Part shown: positions 25,347-34,385 of the stretch, piece by piece
Position numbering within the stretch: the first letter of the stretch is position 1
Layout: the number at the start of each line of letters is the position of its first letter
Translations under genes and position numbers: made by a program
From: Micromonospora kangleipakensis
Lineage (GTDB): Bacteria > Actinomycetota > Actinomycetes > Mycobacteriales > Micromonosporaceae
Direction of reading: 5' to 3'
Assembly: GCF_004217615.1 (NCBI RefSeq)
Contig: NZ_SHLD01000001.1
Coordinates: 620,001 to 684,000, forward strand
Length of the DNA: 64,000 nucleotides
The notes under the pieces: model-generated
Told to the model about the DNA's origin: nothing
What the model saw: only the letters and a program-made list of their open reading frames with translations
The model's database searches: none

Positions 25347-25767
25347 CCTCGCCCCCTCCCACCGGTGCTGCTGCGGCTTGCAGGTTACGCCGCCGGTGGC
25401 GATCCGCAGCGGGAGCGGAGGCCCGTCCACGCGGGCCGGGCCCGACGGAGTGCGACCTGGCTCACGGTCGGACCCGCCTTCCCGGCCGGTTCCGGGCGCC
25501 CGCGTCACCGATCGGCGTCGGTGGGGCGCCGGGTGGGCCGGCCGCGTCAGGGGGGTGAGGGGCGACACGGCCCACCCGGCACCTTGGGGGCGGGAGTTGT
25601 GCTGCGCGCGTCGGCGGTCCGGGCGGGGGGCGGAGGTGCCGCTTTCCGGACGTCGGACCGGCCACCGAAAAGGTGAACGACGCTCGCAGCATTGTGAGCC
25701 GCCGGCCGGCCCAGGGCGAGACCCGAGCCGGCCGGCATCGCTCAACTGTCGGGAACCCGACAGAAAA
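25347..25767. other. Intergenic region with a GC hairpin
   Basis: This 421-bp gap between CorA and the upstream aminotransferase gene (both minus strand) has no credible gene. It holds a GCCGGCCGGC repeat at 25701-25710 and 25727-25736 that can form a hairpin and may end aminotransferase transcription. The rest presumably carries the corA promoter; no element is convincing. Confidence 0.5.
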
Positions 25768-26862
25768 TCAGCCGCGAACGGCCTCCATCGCCTCCGCCAG
25801 CCGGCGGACACCCTCGTCGATCCGGTCCGCGGTCACCGCGGAGAAGGCCAGCCGCAGCGCGTGCCGGCCACCCTCGAGCACGAAGTCGCTCCCCTTCACC
25901 ACCGCCACGCCCCGCTCGGCCGCGGCCGGCGCCAACCGGTCCACCTCGACGTCCTCCGGCAGCTCCACCCAGAGGAAGTAGCCGCCGTCCGGCTCCACGA
26001 ACCGGGCCTCCGGGATGTGCCGGCGCAGCGACTCGGCGAGCACCCGGGCCCGCTCGCCGAGCGCGGTCGACACCTTCTCGATCGAGCGGTCGATGTCCCC
26101 CGAGACGCAGAACTGGTGCACGATCGCCTCAGAGACCATGCCGGGCGAGATGTAGAGGCTGGTGGCCCTCTTCGCGATGGCGGCGATCAACTCCGCCGGG
26201 CCGACCAGGTAGCCGACCCGGACGCCCGGGCAGACCGTCTTGGTGAAGCTGGAGGCGTGCACCACCAGGCCGCGGGTGTCCATCGAGAGCATCGACGGCA
26301 GCGGCTCGCCCCGGAACCGGATGTCCGCGTACGGGTCGTCCTCGAAGATCGTGAACTCGTACTCGGCCGCCAGGTCGAGCAGCTCGCGGCGCTTGTCCAG
26401 GGAGAGGGTGACGCCGGCCGGGTTCTGGTAGTTCGGGATGACGTGCGCGAGCCGCGGCCGCACCCCCGACTCCAGCAGCTTGCGCAGCTCGGCGGTGTCC
26501 AGGCCGTCCGGCTGGACCGTCACACCGTGGATCTCGCCACCCATCTTCTGCAGGTTGAGCAGTGTCCGGTCGTACGTGGGGCGCTCGACCACCACCGCGT
26601 CGCCCCGCCGGACCAGGTGGTCGAAGAGGAAGGCGTCGGCCTGGAGCGAGCCGTTGGTGATCAGCACCTGGTCGGCCTCGACCCCGTGCTTCTCCGCGAT
26701 CCATTTGCGCAGGGGCGGGTAGCCGACGGAGGTGCCGTACGCCGTGATCCCGGCGGGGTCGGCGTCGAAGGCGCGGACGGCGGCGGCCTTGAGCCCCTCG
26801 ACATCGACGATGTCCAGTGAGGGAGCGCCACGGGCGAAGGAGATCAGCTGCTCGGCGGTCAT
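25768..26862 (-). CDS. PLP-dependent aminotransferase, class I/II
   Basis: This 364-residue fold-type I enzyme has the PLP-binding region TNGSLQADAFL and YGTSVGYPPLR in the N-terminal half, the Asp that contacts the pyridine N in EDDPYADIRF, and the Schiff-base Lys in SSFTKTVCPGVRVG. It resembles 2-aminoadipate/MocR-type aminotransferases lacking the HTH, but the amino donor is unknown. ATG 26862 (MTAEQLISF) is preferred; the 66 upstream codons read low-complexity. It is divergent from cysQ. Confidence 0.85.
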   Translation of the reverse strand: MTAEQLISFARGAPSLDIVDVEGLKAAAVRAFDADPAGITAYGTSVGYPPLRKWIAEKHGVEADQVLITNGSLQADAFLFDHLVRRGDAVVVERPTYDRTLLNLQKMGGEIHGVTVQPDGLDTAELRKLLESGVRPRLAHVIPNYQNPAGVTLSLDKRRELLDLAAEYEFTIFEDDPYADIRFRGEPLPSMLSMDTRGLVVHASSFTKTVCPGVRVGYLVGPAELIAAIAKRATSLYISPGMVSEAIVHQFCVSGDIDRSIEKVSTALGERARVLAESLRRHIPEARFVEPDGGYFLWVELPEDVEVDRLAPAAAERGVAVVKGSDFVLEGGRHALRLAFSAVTADRIDEGVRRLAEAMEAVRG

Positions 26863-26972
26863 GCGCACGAGCCTAGGGCCTGCTCCCGCCGGTCCGACCC
26901 GCATACACGCGAAGTTCAACATGCGGGCAGAACACGGTGAGCCGGGCGTACCCATTCCGGCCGTCGCCCTTG

Positions 26973-27002
26973 TTGTCCGCCCGCCCCACCGGCCAATATG
27001 GT
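26973..27002 (+). promoter_or_regulatory. Possible sigma-A-like promoter for cysQ
   Basis: TTGTCC (26973-26978) and TATGGT (26997-27002) are spaced by 18 bp, about 64 bp before the cysQ start. Match quality is modest. Confidence 0.35.
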
Positions 27003-27065
27003 GCGGTCCGGGCGGCGGGCACCCGTCGGCCGCCCGCCGACGCCAGACAAGGTGGTGCATGCCAG

Positions 27066-27881
27066 GTGTCCGACGACATCGACCGGCTCGACGATCAGGC
27101 CTTCGCGCGGTGGCTGGCCGGCCACGCCGGGGCGGCGCTGACCGCGTTACGCGCCAACCGGGGCTTCGCCGACCCGCGCGCCCTCAAGGACGCCGGCGAC
27201 CGCGCTTCGCACGAGCTGATGCTGGCGGCGCTGGCCCGCTACCGGCCGGCCGACGAGGTGCTCTCCGAGGAACAGGCGGACTCCCGGCAGGACTTCTCCA
27301 CCGGGGACCGGCCGGCCCGCCTCGACGCCGACCGGGTCTGGATCATCGACCCGTTGGACGGCACCCGGGAGTTCTCGGAGGAGGGGCGGACCGACTGGGC
27401 GGTCCACGTGGCCCTCTGGGACCGCTCGGCCGGCCCCGCCGGCGGGTTGACCGCCGGCGCCGTCGGCCTGCCCGCCCGGACCGGTGCGGACGGCAACCCC
27501 CTGGTCCTGGGTACGAACGAACCCACCGCCCCGGCGTCCGACGGTCCGCTGCGGATCGCGGTCAGCCGCAGCCGGCCGCCGGCGTTCGTCCCCGAGCTGA
27601 TCCAGGAGCTGGGCGCGGAGGCGGTGCCGATGGGCTCGGCGGGCGTCAAGGTCTGCGCCGTGGTGACCGGCCAGGCCGACGCGTACGTGCACGCCGGCGG
27701 CCAGTACGAGTGGGACTCCGCTGCGCCGGTGGCCGTCGCGCTCGGTGCGGGGATGCACGCGTCCCGCATCGACGGTTCGCCGCTGCGCTACAACGCCGCC
27801 AACCCACGCCTGCCCGACCTGCTCGTCTGCCGGCCGGAGCACGCCGAGCAGCTGCTCAAGGCCATCGACCGGTTCCTGTGA
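27066..27881 (+). CDS. cysQ: CysQ-like 3'(2'),5'-bisphosphate nucleotidase
   Basis: This 271-residue inositol-monophosphatase-fold enzyme has the metal-binding EEQADS, DPLDGTREF and WDSAAP motifs, matching CysQ proteins that hydrolyse PAP (3'-phosphoadenosine 5'-phosphate), the by-product of PAPS-using sulfotransferases, and so prevent product inhibition. The GTG 27066 follows AAGGTGG. It is the first gene of the region that holds three sulfotransferase genes (30059-31021, 32301-33290, 39902-40762), which makes a supporting role in sulfate transfer likely. IMPase activity is an alternative. Confidence 0.85.
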   Translation: MSDDIDRLDDQAFARWLAGHAGAALTALRANRGFADPRALKDAGDRASHELMLAALARYRPADEVLSEEQADSRQDFSTGDRPARLDADRVWIIDPLDGTREFSEEGRTDWAVHVALWDRSAGPAGGLTAGAVGLPARTGADGNPLVLGTNEPTAPASDGPLRIAVSRSRPPAFVPELIQELGAEAVPMGSAGVKVCAVVTGQADAYVHAGGQYEWDSAAPVAVALGAGMHASRIDGSPLRYNAANPRLPDLLVCRPEHAEQLLKAIDRFL

Positions 27882-27980
27882 GACGAGTCCCCGCGCCGAC
27901 CCGTCGCCTTGCTCGTTGGACTAGAGGTGACGCCGGTGCTCAACCGGGAAGCTGCTGACACGCCGATCCAGAGGAGGGCC

Positions 27981-29138
27981 ATGGGACCCGGCCCGTCAAT
28001 CGCCCCCGTTCTCGACGCCCGCCCGGCCCCGGCCCCGCCGCCGGGCCCGGGGCCCCGCTGGCGGCTCCGGCGCGGCTCGCTCCTCGCCGTCATCGTCGCC
28101 GTCGGCCTGCTCGGCACGACGGTCGCCGTCGCGGCCACCCAGGACCGCGATCCCGCCCAGCCGGCCGCGACCGGGACGACCGGTCCCGAGACCACCGCGC
28201 CGGCGCCCGGCCCGGCCGCGTCCCTGCCGACCGACCCGCCGGACGGCGTGGCGGGCATCGGCACGAATCCGAGCCTCGCACCCAGCAGCTCGCCGTCCGC
28301 CACGCCCGGCGCCGGCTTCGTGCCGTTCCCCGCGCCGCGGACCACCCTGCCCGGGGCGAGCATCCACCTGCTGAACGGCGAGAGCTTCGCCGACGGGCTG
28401 GCCCGCTCCGACCGCACCTACGGACCGCTGCGGATGGTCCGGGTGTTCTATCCGGGCCTGCCGCCCGCCTGGTCGGGCAGCCGCGCCGACGTCGCCGACC
28501 GGACGGTGGTGGTCTCCTTCAAGGCGCCGCCGGCCGAGGTCGCCGCCGGCAAGCACGACGCCCGGTTGGCGACGTGGTTCGCCTCGATCCCGCGTGACCA
28601 CGACGTCTACTGGTCGTACTTCCACGAGCCGGAGAACGACGTGGAGTCGGGCAATTACACCACCGCCCAGTTCCGCGCCGCCTGGCGCCGGATCGCCGGC
28701 CTCGCCGACCGCGCCCGGAACCCGCAGCTGCGGGCCACGCTGATCCTGATGTGCTGGACGCTGAACCCGAACTCGGGACGGAGCTTCACCGACTACTACC
28801 CGGGCGGCGACGTGGTCGACGTGCTCGGCTGGGACTGCTACAACAGCGGCGGCAAGTTCAACCGTTACACCGACCCGGCCAAGGTCTTCGGGCCGATGAT
28901 CAGCAAGTCGAAGGCGCTCGGTAAGCCCTGGGGGCTCGCCGAGACCGGCAGCGTCCGGATCGCCGGGGACAGCGGCACCGGACGGGCCGCCTGGATCCGC
29001 TCGATGAGCAGCTACCTGAACGACCAGCGACCGGTCTGGGTGGCGTACTACGACTACCAGGTGTCCGGGGGAGACTTCCGGCTCACCGACGATCCCAGCC
29101 GGGACGCCTGGCGCGCCTGGTGCTCGGCGCCCCGCTGA
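27981..29138 (+). CDS. Membrane-anchored GH26-like glycoside hydrolase
   Basis: This 385-residue protein has a basic N-terminus, one signal-anchor segment (about 33-52), a Pro/Thr/Ser/Ala-rich linker (to about 120) and a beta/alpha-barrel catalytic domain. Likely catalytic acids are Glu216 in YFHEPEND and Glu321 in GLAETGS, the spacing used by GH26 beta-mannanase-like enzymes. It would act outside the cell on beta-glycans. The ATG 27981 follows GAGGAGGG. A second GH26-like enzyme lies at 42363-43406, at the other end of the polysaccharide locus; both may trim or release the polymer. Confidence 0.75.
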   Translation: MGPGPSIAPVLDARPAPAPPPGPGPRWRLRRGSLLAVIVAVGLLGTTVAVAATQDRDPAQPAATGTTGPETTAPAPGPAASLPTDPPDGVAGIGTNPSLAPSSSPSATPGAGFVPFPAPRTTLPGASIHLLNGESFADGLARSDRTYGPLRMVRVFYPGLPPAWSGSRADVADRTVVVSFKAPPAEVAAGKHDARLATWFASIPRDHDVYWSYFHEPENDVESGNYTTAQFRAAWRRIAGLADRARNPQLRATLILMCWTLNPNSGRSFTDYYPGGDVVDVLGWDCYNSGGKFNRYTDPAKVFGPMISKSKALGKPWGLAETGSVRIAGDSGTGRAAWIRSMSSYLNDQRPVWVAYYDYQVSGGDFRLTDDPSRDAWRAWCSAPR

Positions 29139-29147
29139 CCGTCCGGG

Positions 29148-30062
29148 TCAGATGCCCCGACCGCGTTTGTGCAGCGTACGCAGGACGCGGTCGGGGTGCA
29201 CGGCCTTGCTGGCCACGGCGAGCGCCAGGTAGGCGCGGGGCTCCCTCGGGTTGCCGGCCAGCGTCCGGCGGGCCCAGCGGACGGCCTCCCGGCGATTACC
29301 CATCGCGGCCTGGGCGAAGGCGATCTGCCCGGCGACCCGGGCCTCCCCCGCCGGCACGGTGGCGAACTCGGGGTAGCGGGTGAGCAGCCACTGCAACGCG
29401 GTGGAGATGGTCTCCCAGCGCTGGGCGAAGTACGACCGCTTGTGCCAGCGCACCGTGACGTACGGCTCCGCCAGGTTGACCAGCGGGGCGTGCCGGGCCG
29501 CCCGGAGCAGGAACTCGTAGTCCTCCGCGTAGCTGCCCGGGATCTCCTCGTCGACCAGCCCGATCGCGTCGACCAGCGCGTCCCGCCGGATCAGGAAGGT
29601 GGACGGGTGCAGCTCGGTGTGCCGGTCCCGCAGCAGCGCCGCCAGCGGCACCCGGTCCATCGGCAACGAGCGGTCCACGCTGCGACCGTCGTAGTCCACT
29701 CGGATGCCGCAGCTGACGAAGGCACCGTCCGGCGCCGCGCGCAGCGCGGCCACCTGGGCCGCCAGCTTGCCGGGCAGCCACTCGTCGTCGTCGTCGCAGA
29801 ACGCCACCAGCTCGCCGGTGGCGGCCAAAATGCCGGTGTTGCGGGCGCCGGCCAGGCCGGGCGTGCGGCTGTTGGTGACCACCCGGATCCGCGGGTCCTC
29901 GGCAAGGGTGAAGTCCGGCTCGGACTGGTCGTAGACGACCACCACGTCGATTCCGCCGGGGTAGTCCTGGCCCAGGATCGCGTCGAGGGCGGCGCGCAGC
30001 AGCACCGGCCGGTCCCGGGTCGGGACCACGGCGGTCACCTGCGGTGCGTTGGTCCCCGTCAC
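29148..30062 (-). CDS. Family 2 glycosyltransferase
   Basis: This 304-residue GT-A enzyme begins VTAVVPTRDRPVLLRAALD, has the nucleotide-binding VVVYDQSEPD and the metal-binding CDDDDEW (about 89-95), and an EDYEFLLRAA acidic helix typical of the family 2 acceptor site. The C-terminal 60 residues are helical and Arg-rich. The GTG 30062 overlaps the stop of the upstream sulfotransferase gene by GTGA, so it is the last gene of a four-gene minus-strand operon (31605, 31018, 30059, 29148). The donor and acceptor are unknown. Confidence 0.86.
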   Translation of the reverse strand: MTGTNAPQVTAVVPTRDRPVLLRAALDAILGQDYPGGIDVVVVYDQSEPDFTLAEDPRIRVVTNSRTPGLAGARNTGILAATGELVAFCDDDDEWLPGKLAAQVAALRAAPDGAFVSCGIRVDYDGRSVDRSLPMDRVPLAALLRDRHTELHPSTFLIRRDALVDAIGLVDEEIPGSYAEDYEFLLRAARHAPLVNLAEPYVTVRWHKRSYFAQRWETISTALQWLLTRYPEFATVPAGEARVAGQIAFAQAAMGNRREAVRWARRTLAGNPREPRAYLALAVASKAVHPDRVLRTLHKRGRGI

Positions 30063-31021
30063 GACGCCTCCGTGCTGTCGGTTCGGCCGCCGCCGAGATA
30101 TCCGTACCGCAGCCGCAGCGGCAACGTCGCGGCGCTGACCACGGCCCGGCTGCGCGCCGGCAGGTTCTCCCGCCAGACGTTGTCCTGTCGCACCTTCAGC
30201 GGACCCGCGCTGAACCGCAGCGGGTTGCCGGCGATGCTGTGCGCCCGGACCAGCGGCACGGGCGGCTCGTCGAGCACCCGCAGCGCGTCCGCGGTGTCGG
30301 CGAGGCCGGCGAACCGGCGCACCCGGGCGACGGTGCCGCGCGGGTCGGCGGTGAAGTCCTCGTAGCGCAGCCGGACCACCGGCACCCGGGCGGCGAGCAG
30401 GTGGAACGCGGCGTTCTGTGCGGTCCACAGGCCGCTCACCGTGAACGGGGAGAAGGTTGGCATGTACGCCTCACTGTCCACCACCTCGGGCCGGCGGACC
30501 TGCTTGGCCCAGGAGTAGGCGACCGCCCGGCTGTCCCGGACCAGGTGAACCACCCGCAGGTCGAGATCCGGCGCCCAGCGCAGGGCGAACGCCAATGAGG
30601 CGTGCTTGCTGGAGTCCACCACCACCTCGGCACCGGTGACCTCCGTCGCCGCCCGGTAGATCCGGGTGTAGAGGTCGGCGTAGCGGCGCACCGCCGCCAA
30701 CTGCTCGGCCGGCAGGTCCCCCCGGGCCAGCCGGGGAATGTGGCGGGTCCGGTCGACCTCGGCCTTGAGCGCGAGCGCCTCGTCCCGGTCCACCGCGTCC
30801 CAACCGCCGAAGGCGTGGTCGCCGATCCGCTGCCAGAAGTCGCAGGCCGTGAAGCGCTCGCCGCAGCCGCAGCGTTCGTCGCCGCCGAGGGCCCGCTCCC
30901 AGAGGTGCACGACCTCGCCGACGGCACAGACGTCGGGATGCTGGGCGAGGATCAGCTCGAGCAGGGTGGAGCCGCTGCGCCCCAGGCCACCCACGAAGAG
31001 CACGCGGACCGGCCCGGTCAC
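30059..31021 (-). CDS. Sulfotransferase (PAPS-dependent) 1
   Basis: This 320-residue protein has the 5'-phosphosulfate-binding loop GGLGRSGSTLLELIL (about 11-25) and a 3'-phosphate loop VVDSSKHASLAF, both standard in PAPS sulfotransferases; a CGCGERFTAC cysteine cluster near residue 52 is also visible and is shared with the sulfotransferase at 32301. The GTG 31021 overlaps the upstream glycosyltransferase stop (GTGA); a longer in-frame extension is the shadow of the neighbour. It presumably sulfates a sugar of the polymer made here. CysQ upstream would recycle PAP. Confidence 0.85.
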   Translation of the reverse strand: MTGPVRVLFVGGLGRSGSTLLELILAQHPDVCAVGEVVHLWERALGGDERCGCGERFTACDFWQRIGDHAFGGWDAVDRDEALALKAEVDRTRHIPRLARGDLPAEQLAAVRRYADLYTRIYRAATEVTGAEVVVDSSKHASLAFALRWAPDLDLRVVHLVRDSRAVAYSWAKQVRRPEVVDSEAYMPTFSPFTVSGLWTAQNAAFHLLAARVPVVRLRYEDFTADPRGTVARVRRFAGLADTADALRVLDEPPVPLVRAHSIAGNPLRFSAGPLKVRQDNVWRENLPARSRAVVSAATLPLRLRYGYLGGGRTDSTEAS

Positions 31022-31608
31022 CGCCACCACCGCCGTCTCGACGTGCGTTGGCGTACCAGGTCCTCGACGATCCGACCGACTCGCGCGGCTGCGGCGGCCC
31101 GCGGGTCGGGCAGGTCGGGGTCGGCGGACAACCGGAAGGCCCCCGGGTCGACGAGCGCCTTGTCGAGCGACTCGACCAGGTCGGCCTCCGTCTCGACCAG
31201 CCGCACCATCCCGGCCGCGCCGAGGCGTCGGGCGAAGAGCTGCTGGTGGTTGTCGACGTGCTCGTGGTGGGTCGGGTCGCGCGGAACCACGATCGGCAGG
31301 TGACCGGTGCGCCGGGCCTCGGTGATGGTGGCCGGACCGCCGTGGCAGACCACGACGCTGGCCTCGGCGATCGCCCGCTGCAACTCCTCGTGGGCCAGGA
31401 ACGGCACCGCGTGAGGCAGGTTCGGCGGGGTGCTGCTGCCGTACTGCAGGACGAGCCGGACCTCCCAAGCACCGCCGGCGCGCGCGGTCCACCAGCGCTC
31501 CAGCCAGCCGACCAGTCGGTCGAAACGGTGCACGTCGGTGCCGACCATGGCCAGCACGGTGGCCGGACCCGGCCCGGTCGCCCGCTGCCGGGGGATGAAC
31601 GAGGTCAC
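31018..31608 (-). CDS. Alg13-like glycosyltransferase catalytic subunit (EpsE/PssE-type)
   Basis: This 196-residue protein matches the GT28 C-terminal domain: the sugar-nucleotide site SVVVCHGGPATITEARRTG and HLPIVVPRD resemble the Alg13 half of Alg13/Alg14 N-acetylglucosaminyl (or glucuronosyl/glucosyl) transferases. The preceding gene (31605) is the Alg14-like half, overlapping by GTGA; bacterial EpsF/EpsE-type pairs work this way. The GTG 31608 is chosen over in-frame upstream options. It is cytoplasmic, acting on a lipid-linked acceptor. Confidence 0.82.
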   Translation of the reverse strand: MTSFIPRQRATGPGPATVLAMVGTDVHRFDRLVGWLERWWTARAGGAWEVRLVLQYGSSTPPNLPHAVPFLAHEELQRAIAEASVVVCHGGPATITEARRTGHLPIVVPRDPTHHEHVDNHQQLFARRLGAAGMVRLVETEADLVESLDKALVDPGAFRLSADPDLPDPRAAAAARVGRIVEDLVRQRTSRRRWWR

Positions 31609-32093
31609 AGGAGGTTCCCCACCACGGTGGCGTCGGGGTAGAAGCGGCGCTGCTCCTCCCACTGCACCAGCATCGCCGAGAGGAACGGGCGGCAGAGCCG
31701 GGCGGTGAGCGTGGGGCTGTCGATCCGGTCGTACACCTCGATGTAGACGGTGGGGACGCCACGCAGCCGGGCCACCACGACGAACGGCAGCGCGACCCCG
31801 GCGCCGGTGGTGACCACCGCGGCGACGTTTGCCCGCTTGAGCGTCCGGACCGCGAGCAGCAGGTTGCGGGCCAGGTTCTTCAGGTTGCGGGTGGTGGGAT
31901 GGTGCGCCCACACCACCCGCTCCCCCTCGAGCAGCGAGCGTGCATCCGGGGTGTCGAAGGTCACCCACGACCGAGCCCGGTCGCGGTACCAGGGCGCAAG
32001 CGCCAGCAGTTGGGCGAGGTGCCCACCGCTGGAACCCACGAGCATGACTTCACCGGGCTCCACGTCCCCCACCGCCTCCCCGCGTCCGTCCAT
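31605..32093 (-). CDS. Alg14-like membrane-recruiting glycosyltransferase subunit (EpsF/PssD-type)
   Basis: This 162-residue protein has the Alg14/PssD opening MLVGSSGGHLAQLLALAPW and the later TTGAGVALPFVVVARLRG, which includes a hydrophobic patch that can anchor the complex to the membrane. It forms one enzyme with the next gene. The ATG 32093 is used; start confidence is moderate because the ribosome site is weak. It begins the minus-strand operon. Confidence 0.8.
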   Translation of the reverse strand: MDGRGEAVGDVEPGEVMLVGSSGGHLAQLLALAPWYRDRARSWVTFDTPDARSLLEGERVVWAHHPTTRNLKNLARNLLLAVRTLKRANVAAVVTTGAGVALPFVVVARLRGVPTVYIEVYDRIDSPTLTARLCRPFLSAMLVQWEEQRRFYPDATVVGNLL

Positions 32094-32300
32094 CGCACAC
32101 CCGTGACACCCACGTGGGACGGTCATCCGAGCTACGAAGCGCCGGGACAATCTAACGGCTCGGGCCCGAGGAACAGAAGTGGCACCCACGATTCACGGTC
32201 CTGTCGGACGGACCTTTTCGAGCATTCCGCCAATCCCCCGCTCCTCCGATCGCGCCTACACTGCCGCTTGACATCCACCGGGGACGAGGAGACGTGATCG

Positions 32301-33290
32301 ATGACGGCCCAGCAGCCGCTGGCAGGGGACAGTTCAGGGGCTGGTGCTCCGTCCGGCACCGACCGGGTGACGGTGCTCTACGTCTGCGGGATGCCGCGCA
32401 GCGGTTCCACCCTGCTCGACCTGATGCTGGGGCAGTTCGTCGACCACTGCGACGTCGGCGAGCTGTTCTACCTCTGGCAGTCCGGGGTGGAGCGGAACTT
32501 CCGCTGCGCCTGCGGGGAGCACTTCGACCAGTGCCCGTTCTGGGGTGAGGTCGGCCGGCGGGCGTACGGCGGCTGGTCGAACATCGACGTGCGGCAGGTG
32601 CGGGCGCTGCAGCGCCGGGTCGACGCCACCGGCAAGGTACCGCTGATCGTGGGCTCCCGGGTCGCGTCGGGCTTCCGGCAGGACCTGGCGCGCTACACGG
32701 CGCTGATCAGCAAGCTCTACCGCGCGATCGCCGAGGTGTCCGGCGCCACGGTGGTGGTCGACTCGACCAAGCGCCCCTCGCTGGCGTACATCCTGGCCCG
32801 CGCTCCGGAGATCGACCTGCGCCTGGTGCACATCCTCCGCGACCCGCGCGGGGTGGCCTACTCCTGGAGCCAGGTCGTTGAGCTGCCCGAGGGCACCTCC
32901 GCCAAGGGCCGGATGAACCAGCGCTCGGCCCGGCTGACCGCCCGGCGCTGGGTCACCGTCAACGCGATGATCTCGGCGCTCGCCCGGTCCGGCGTGCCCC
33001 GGGTGGTCGTCCGGTACGAGGACCTGGTCCGCGACCCGCGGGGTGAGCTGGGCCGGATCGCCGCACTCACGGCCGACGTGACCGGGCAGGTCGACCCGCT
33101 GTCGTTCCTGCACGGCACCGAGTTCGAGCAGGCCGGCTCCCACGCGGTGGCCGGCGGCCGGATCCGCATGCGCAGCGGGCCCATCGCGCTCAGCCTCGAC
33201 GAGAAGTGGCGCCGGGAGTACGCGCCGGGCCGCCGCCGGATGGTCGGCGCGATGACCTGGCCGTTGCGTCGCCGATACGACTACCGCTGA
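32301..33290 (+). CDS. Sulfotransferase (PAPS-dependent) 2
   Basis: This 329-residue protein has the PAPS loop GMPRSGSTLLDLML (about 30-43) and the 3'-phosphate-binding VVVDSTKRPSLAY, plus a cysteine cluster (CACGEHFDQC) like sulfotransferase 1, of which it is a clear paralogue. The ATG 32301 follows GAGGAGA. It is divergent from the operon above and convergent with the GT14 gene, overlapping the latter by 10 bp. It may sulfate a different position or sugar of the polymer. Confidence 0.86.
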   Translation: MTAQQPLAGDSSGAGAPSGTDRVTVLYVCGMPRSGSTLLDLMLGQFVDHCDVGELFYLWQSGVERNFRCACGEHFDQCPFWGEVGRRAYGGWSNIDVRQVRALQRRVDATGKVPLIVGSRVASGFRQDLARYTALISKLYRAIAEVSGATVVVDSTKRPSLAYILARAPEIDLRLVHILRDPRGVAYSWSQVVELPEGTSAKGRMNQRSARLTARRWVTVNAMISALARSGVPRVVVRYEDLVRDPRGELGRIAALTADVTGQVDPLSFLHGTEFEQAGSHAVAGGRIRMRSGPIALSLDEKWRREYAPGRRRMVGAMTWPLRRRYDYR

Positions 33291-34231
33291 CCGGGTTGCC
33301 CCGGGGTCGCTGCGGCGGCCAGGTGGGCGTCCAGGACATCGAGCAGTTCCGGGTGGCGCTCGTAGTCGAACTTGCGGGCGAAGTGTGCGCCGCTGGCCAG
33401 GACCCGGGGTAGATCGTCCGCGGTCAGGGACTTCGGGTGGTTGAACGCGCTGTTCCGGAAGTCGAAGTAGCGCTTGCAGTCCGGCACCAGGTTGAACCGG
33501 TCCGCGCTGCACACGATGGTCTGGAAGACCGCCTCCACCGGCGAGAGGCAGTGCCGGAAGTAGTCGACCACGTCCGGCCGCCGGTCGAAGTACTCCCGCA
33601 GGTAGGCCACCACCGGCCAGGTCAGCGACGAGAACGCCGACCCGCCGTGCAGCCGCAGGTCGGGCCCGAACGGGGTGCGGGCCCGTCGACCCACCACCAG
33701 CCCGTACGACACGTGCACCCGCATCAACGGCTGAAGCCGGTTGACCGCCTGAACCGGGCGGAGCAGCTTCTTGGCCCGGGGGCTGAGCCCGCCCAGCCGA
33801 CGGTGCTGAAAGTGGTAGCGGGAGCGGACCCGACTGCGCGGCCAGTGGCTCTCCGGACCGAACGCGTCCCAGTACTCCATGAACCCGTCGGCGCCGGAGT
33901 CGATCAGCTCGGCCTCCGCCTGGTCGAGCGGACGGATTGGATAGTCCTGTCCGGTGATGTTCACCAGCCAGTCGACCTGGACACCCTCGCCGTTCAGCCA
34001 GTCCACCGCCGCCATGTAGCGATCGACGTGACTGAAGTCGCCGTAACCACCCTCGTGGTACTGGACCACTACGTCCGGTAGTGTGCGCAGCTCAGCAAGG
34101 TCGAGCGGAGCCCCGTTCACATCGTGGCTGATGTGCACGATACTGTCCGGACTGTACCGCTTCACCGCGTGAACCAGCCTGGTCAGCTGGTCAGGGGAAC
34201 GGTGACTCTGAAGGTGATAGCAGAAGCGCAC
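33281..34231 (-). CDS. Branch-type (GT14, core-2/I) glycosyltransferase
   Basis: This 316-residue protein resembles the beta-1,6-N-acetylglucosaminyltransferase family (Pfam Branch): VRFCYHLQSHRSPDQLTRLV, a WLVNITGQDYPIRPL central motif and SPVEAVFQTIV. Relatives act as branching xylosyl or GlcNAc transferases. The GTG 34231 is chosen; an ATG at 34291 is possible. It is divergent from the Wzz-like gene and convergent with sulfotransferase 2, so it likely adds a side branch to the repeat unit. Confidence 0.8.
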   Translation of the reverse strand: MRFCYHLQSHRSPDQLTRLVHAVKRYSPDSIVHISHDVNGAPLDLAELRTLPDVVVQYHEGGYGDFSHVDRYMAAVDWLNGEGVQVDWLVNITGQDYPIRPLDQAEAELIDSGADGFMEYWDAFGPESHWPRSRVRSRYHFQHRRLGGLSPRAKKLLRPVQAVNRLQPLMRVHVSYGLVVGRRARTPFGPDLRLHGGSAFSSLTWPVVAYLREYFDRRPDVVDYFRHCLSPVEAVFQTIVCSADRFNLVPDCKRYFDFRNSAFNHPKSLTADDLPRVLASGAHFARKFDYERHPELLDVLDAHLAAAATPGQPGQR

Positions 34232-34385
34232 CCGTGCATTATCGTCCCGGCACCCTCCGGGCAGAAGTGGCGGACTTTCGGCGACTTCCACTCTCCGCTC
34301 CGATCAGGGAGACTCAGGGTTCACCGTGGCGCGGACGCCCCACGGCTGACTGGCCGGTCCGGTCGAAAGGGAGCGACATACTTCG

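Noticed and set aside
25240..26820. A 526-codon plus-strand frame across the CorA/aminotransferase region.
   Set aside because: It mirrors the aminotransferase on the other strand and lacks any recognisable motif or ribosome site.
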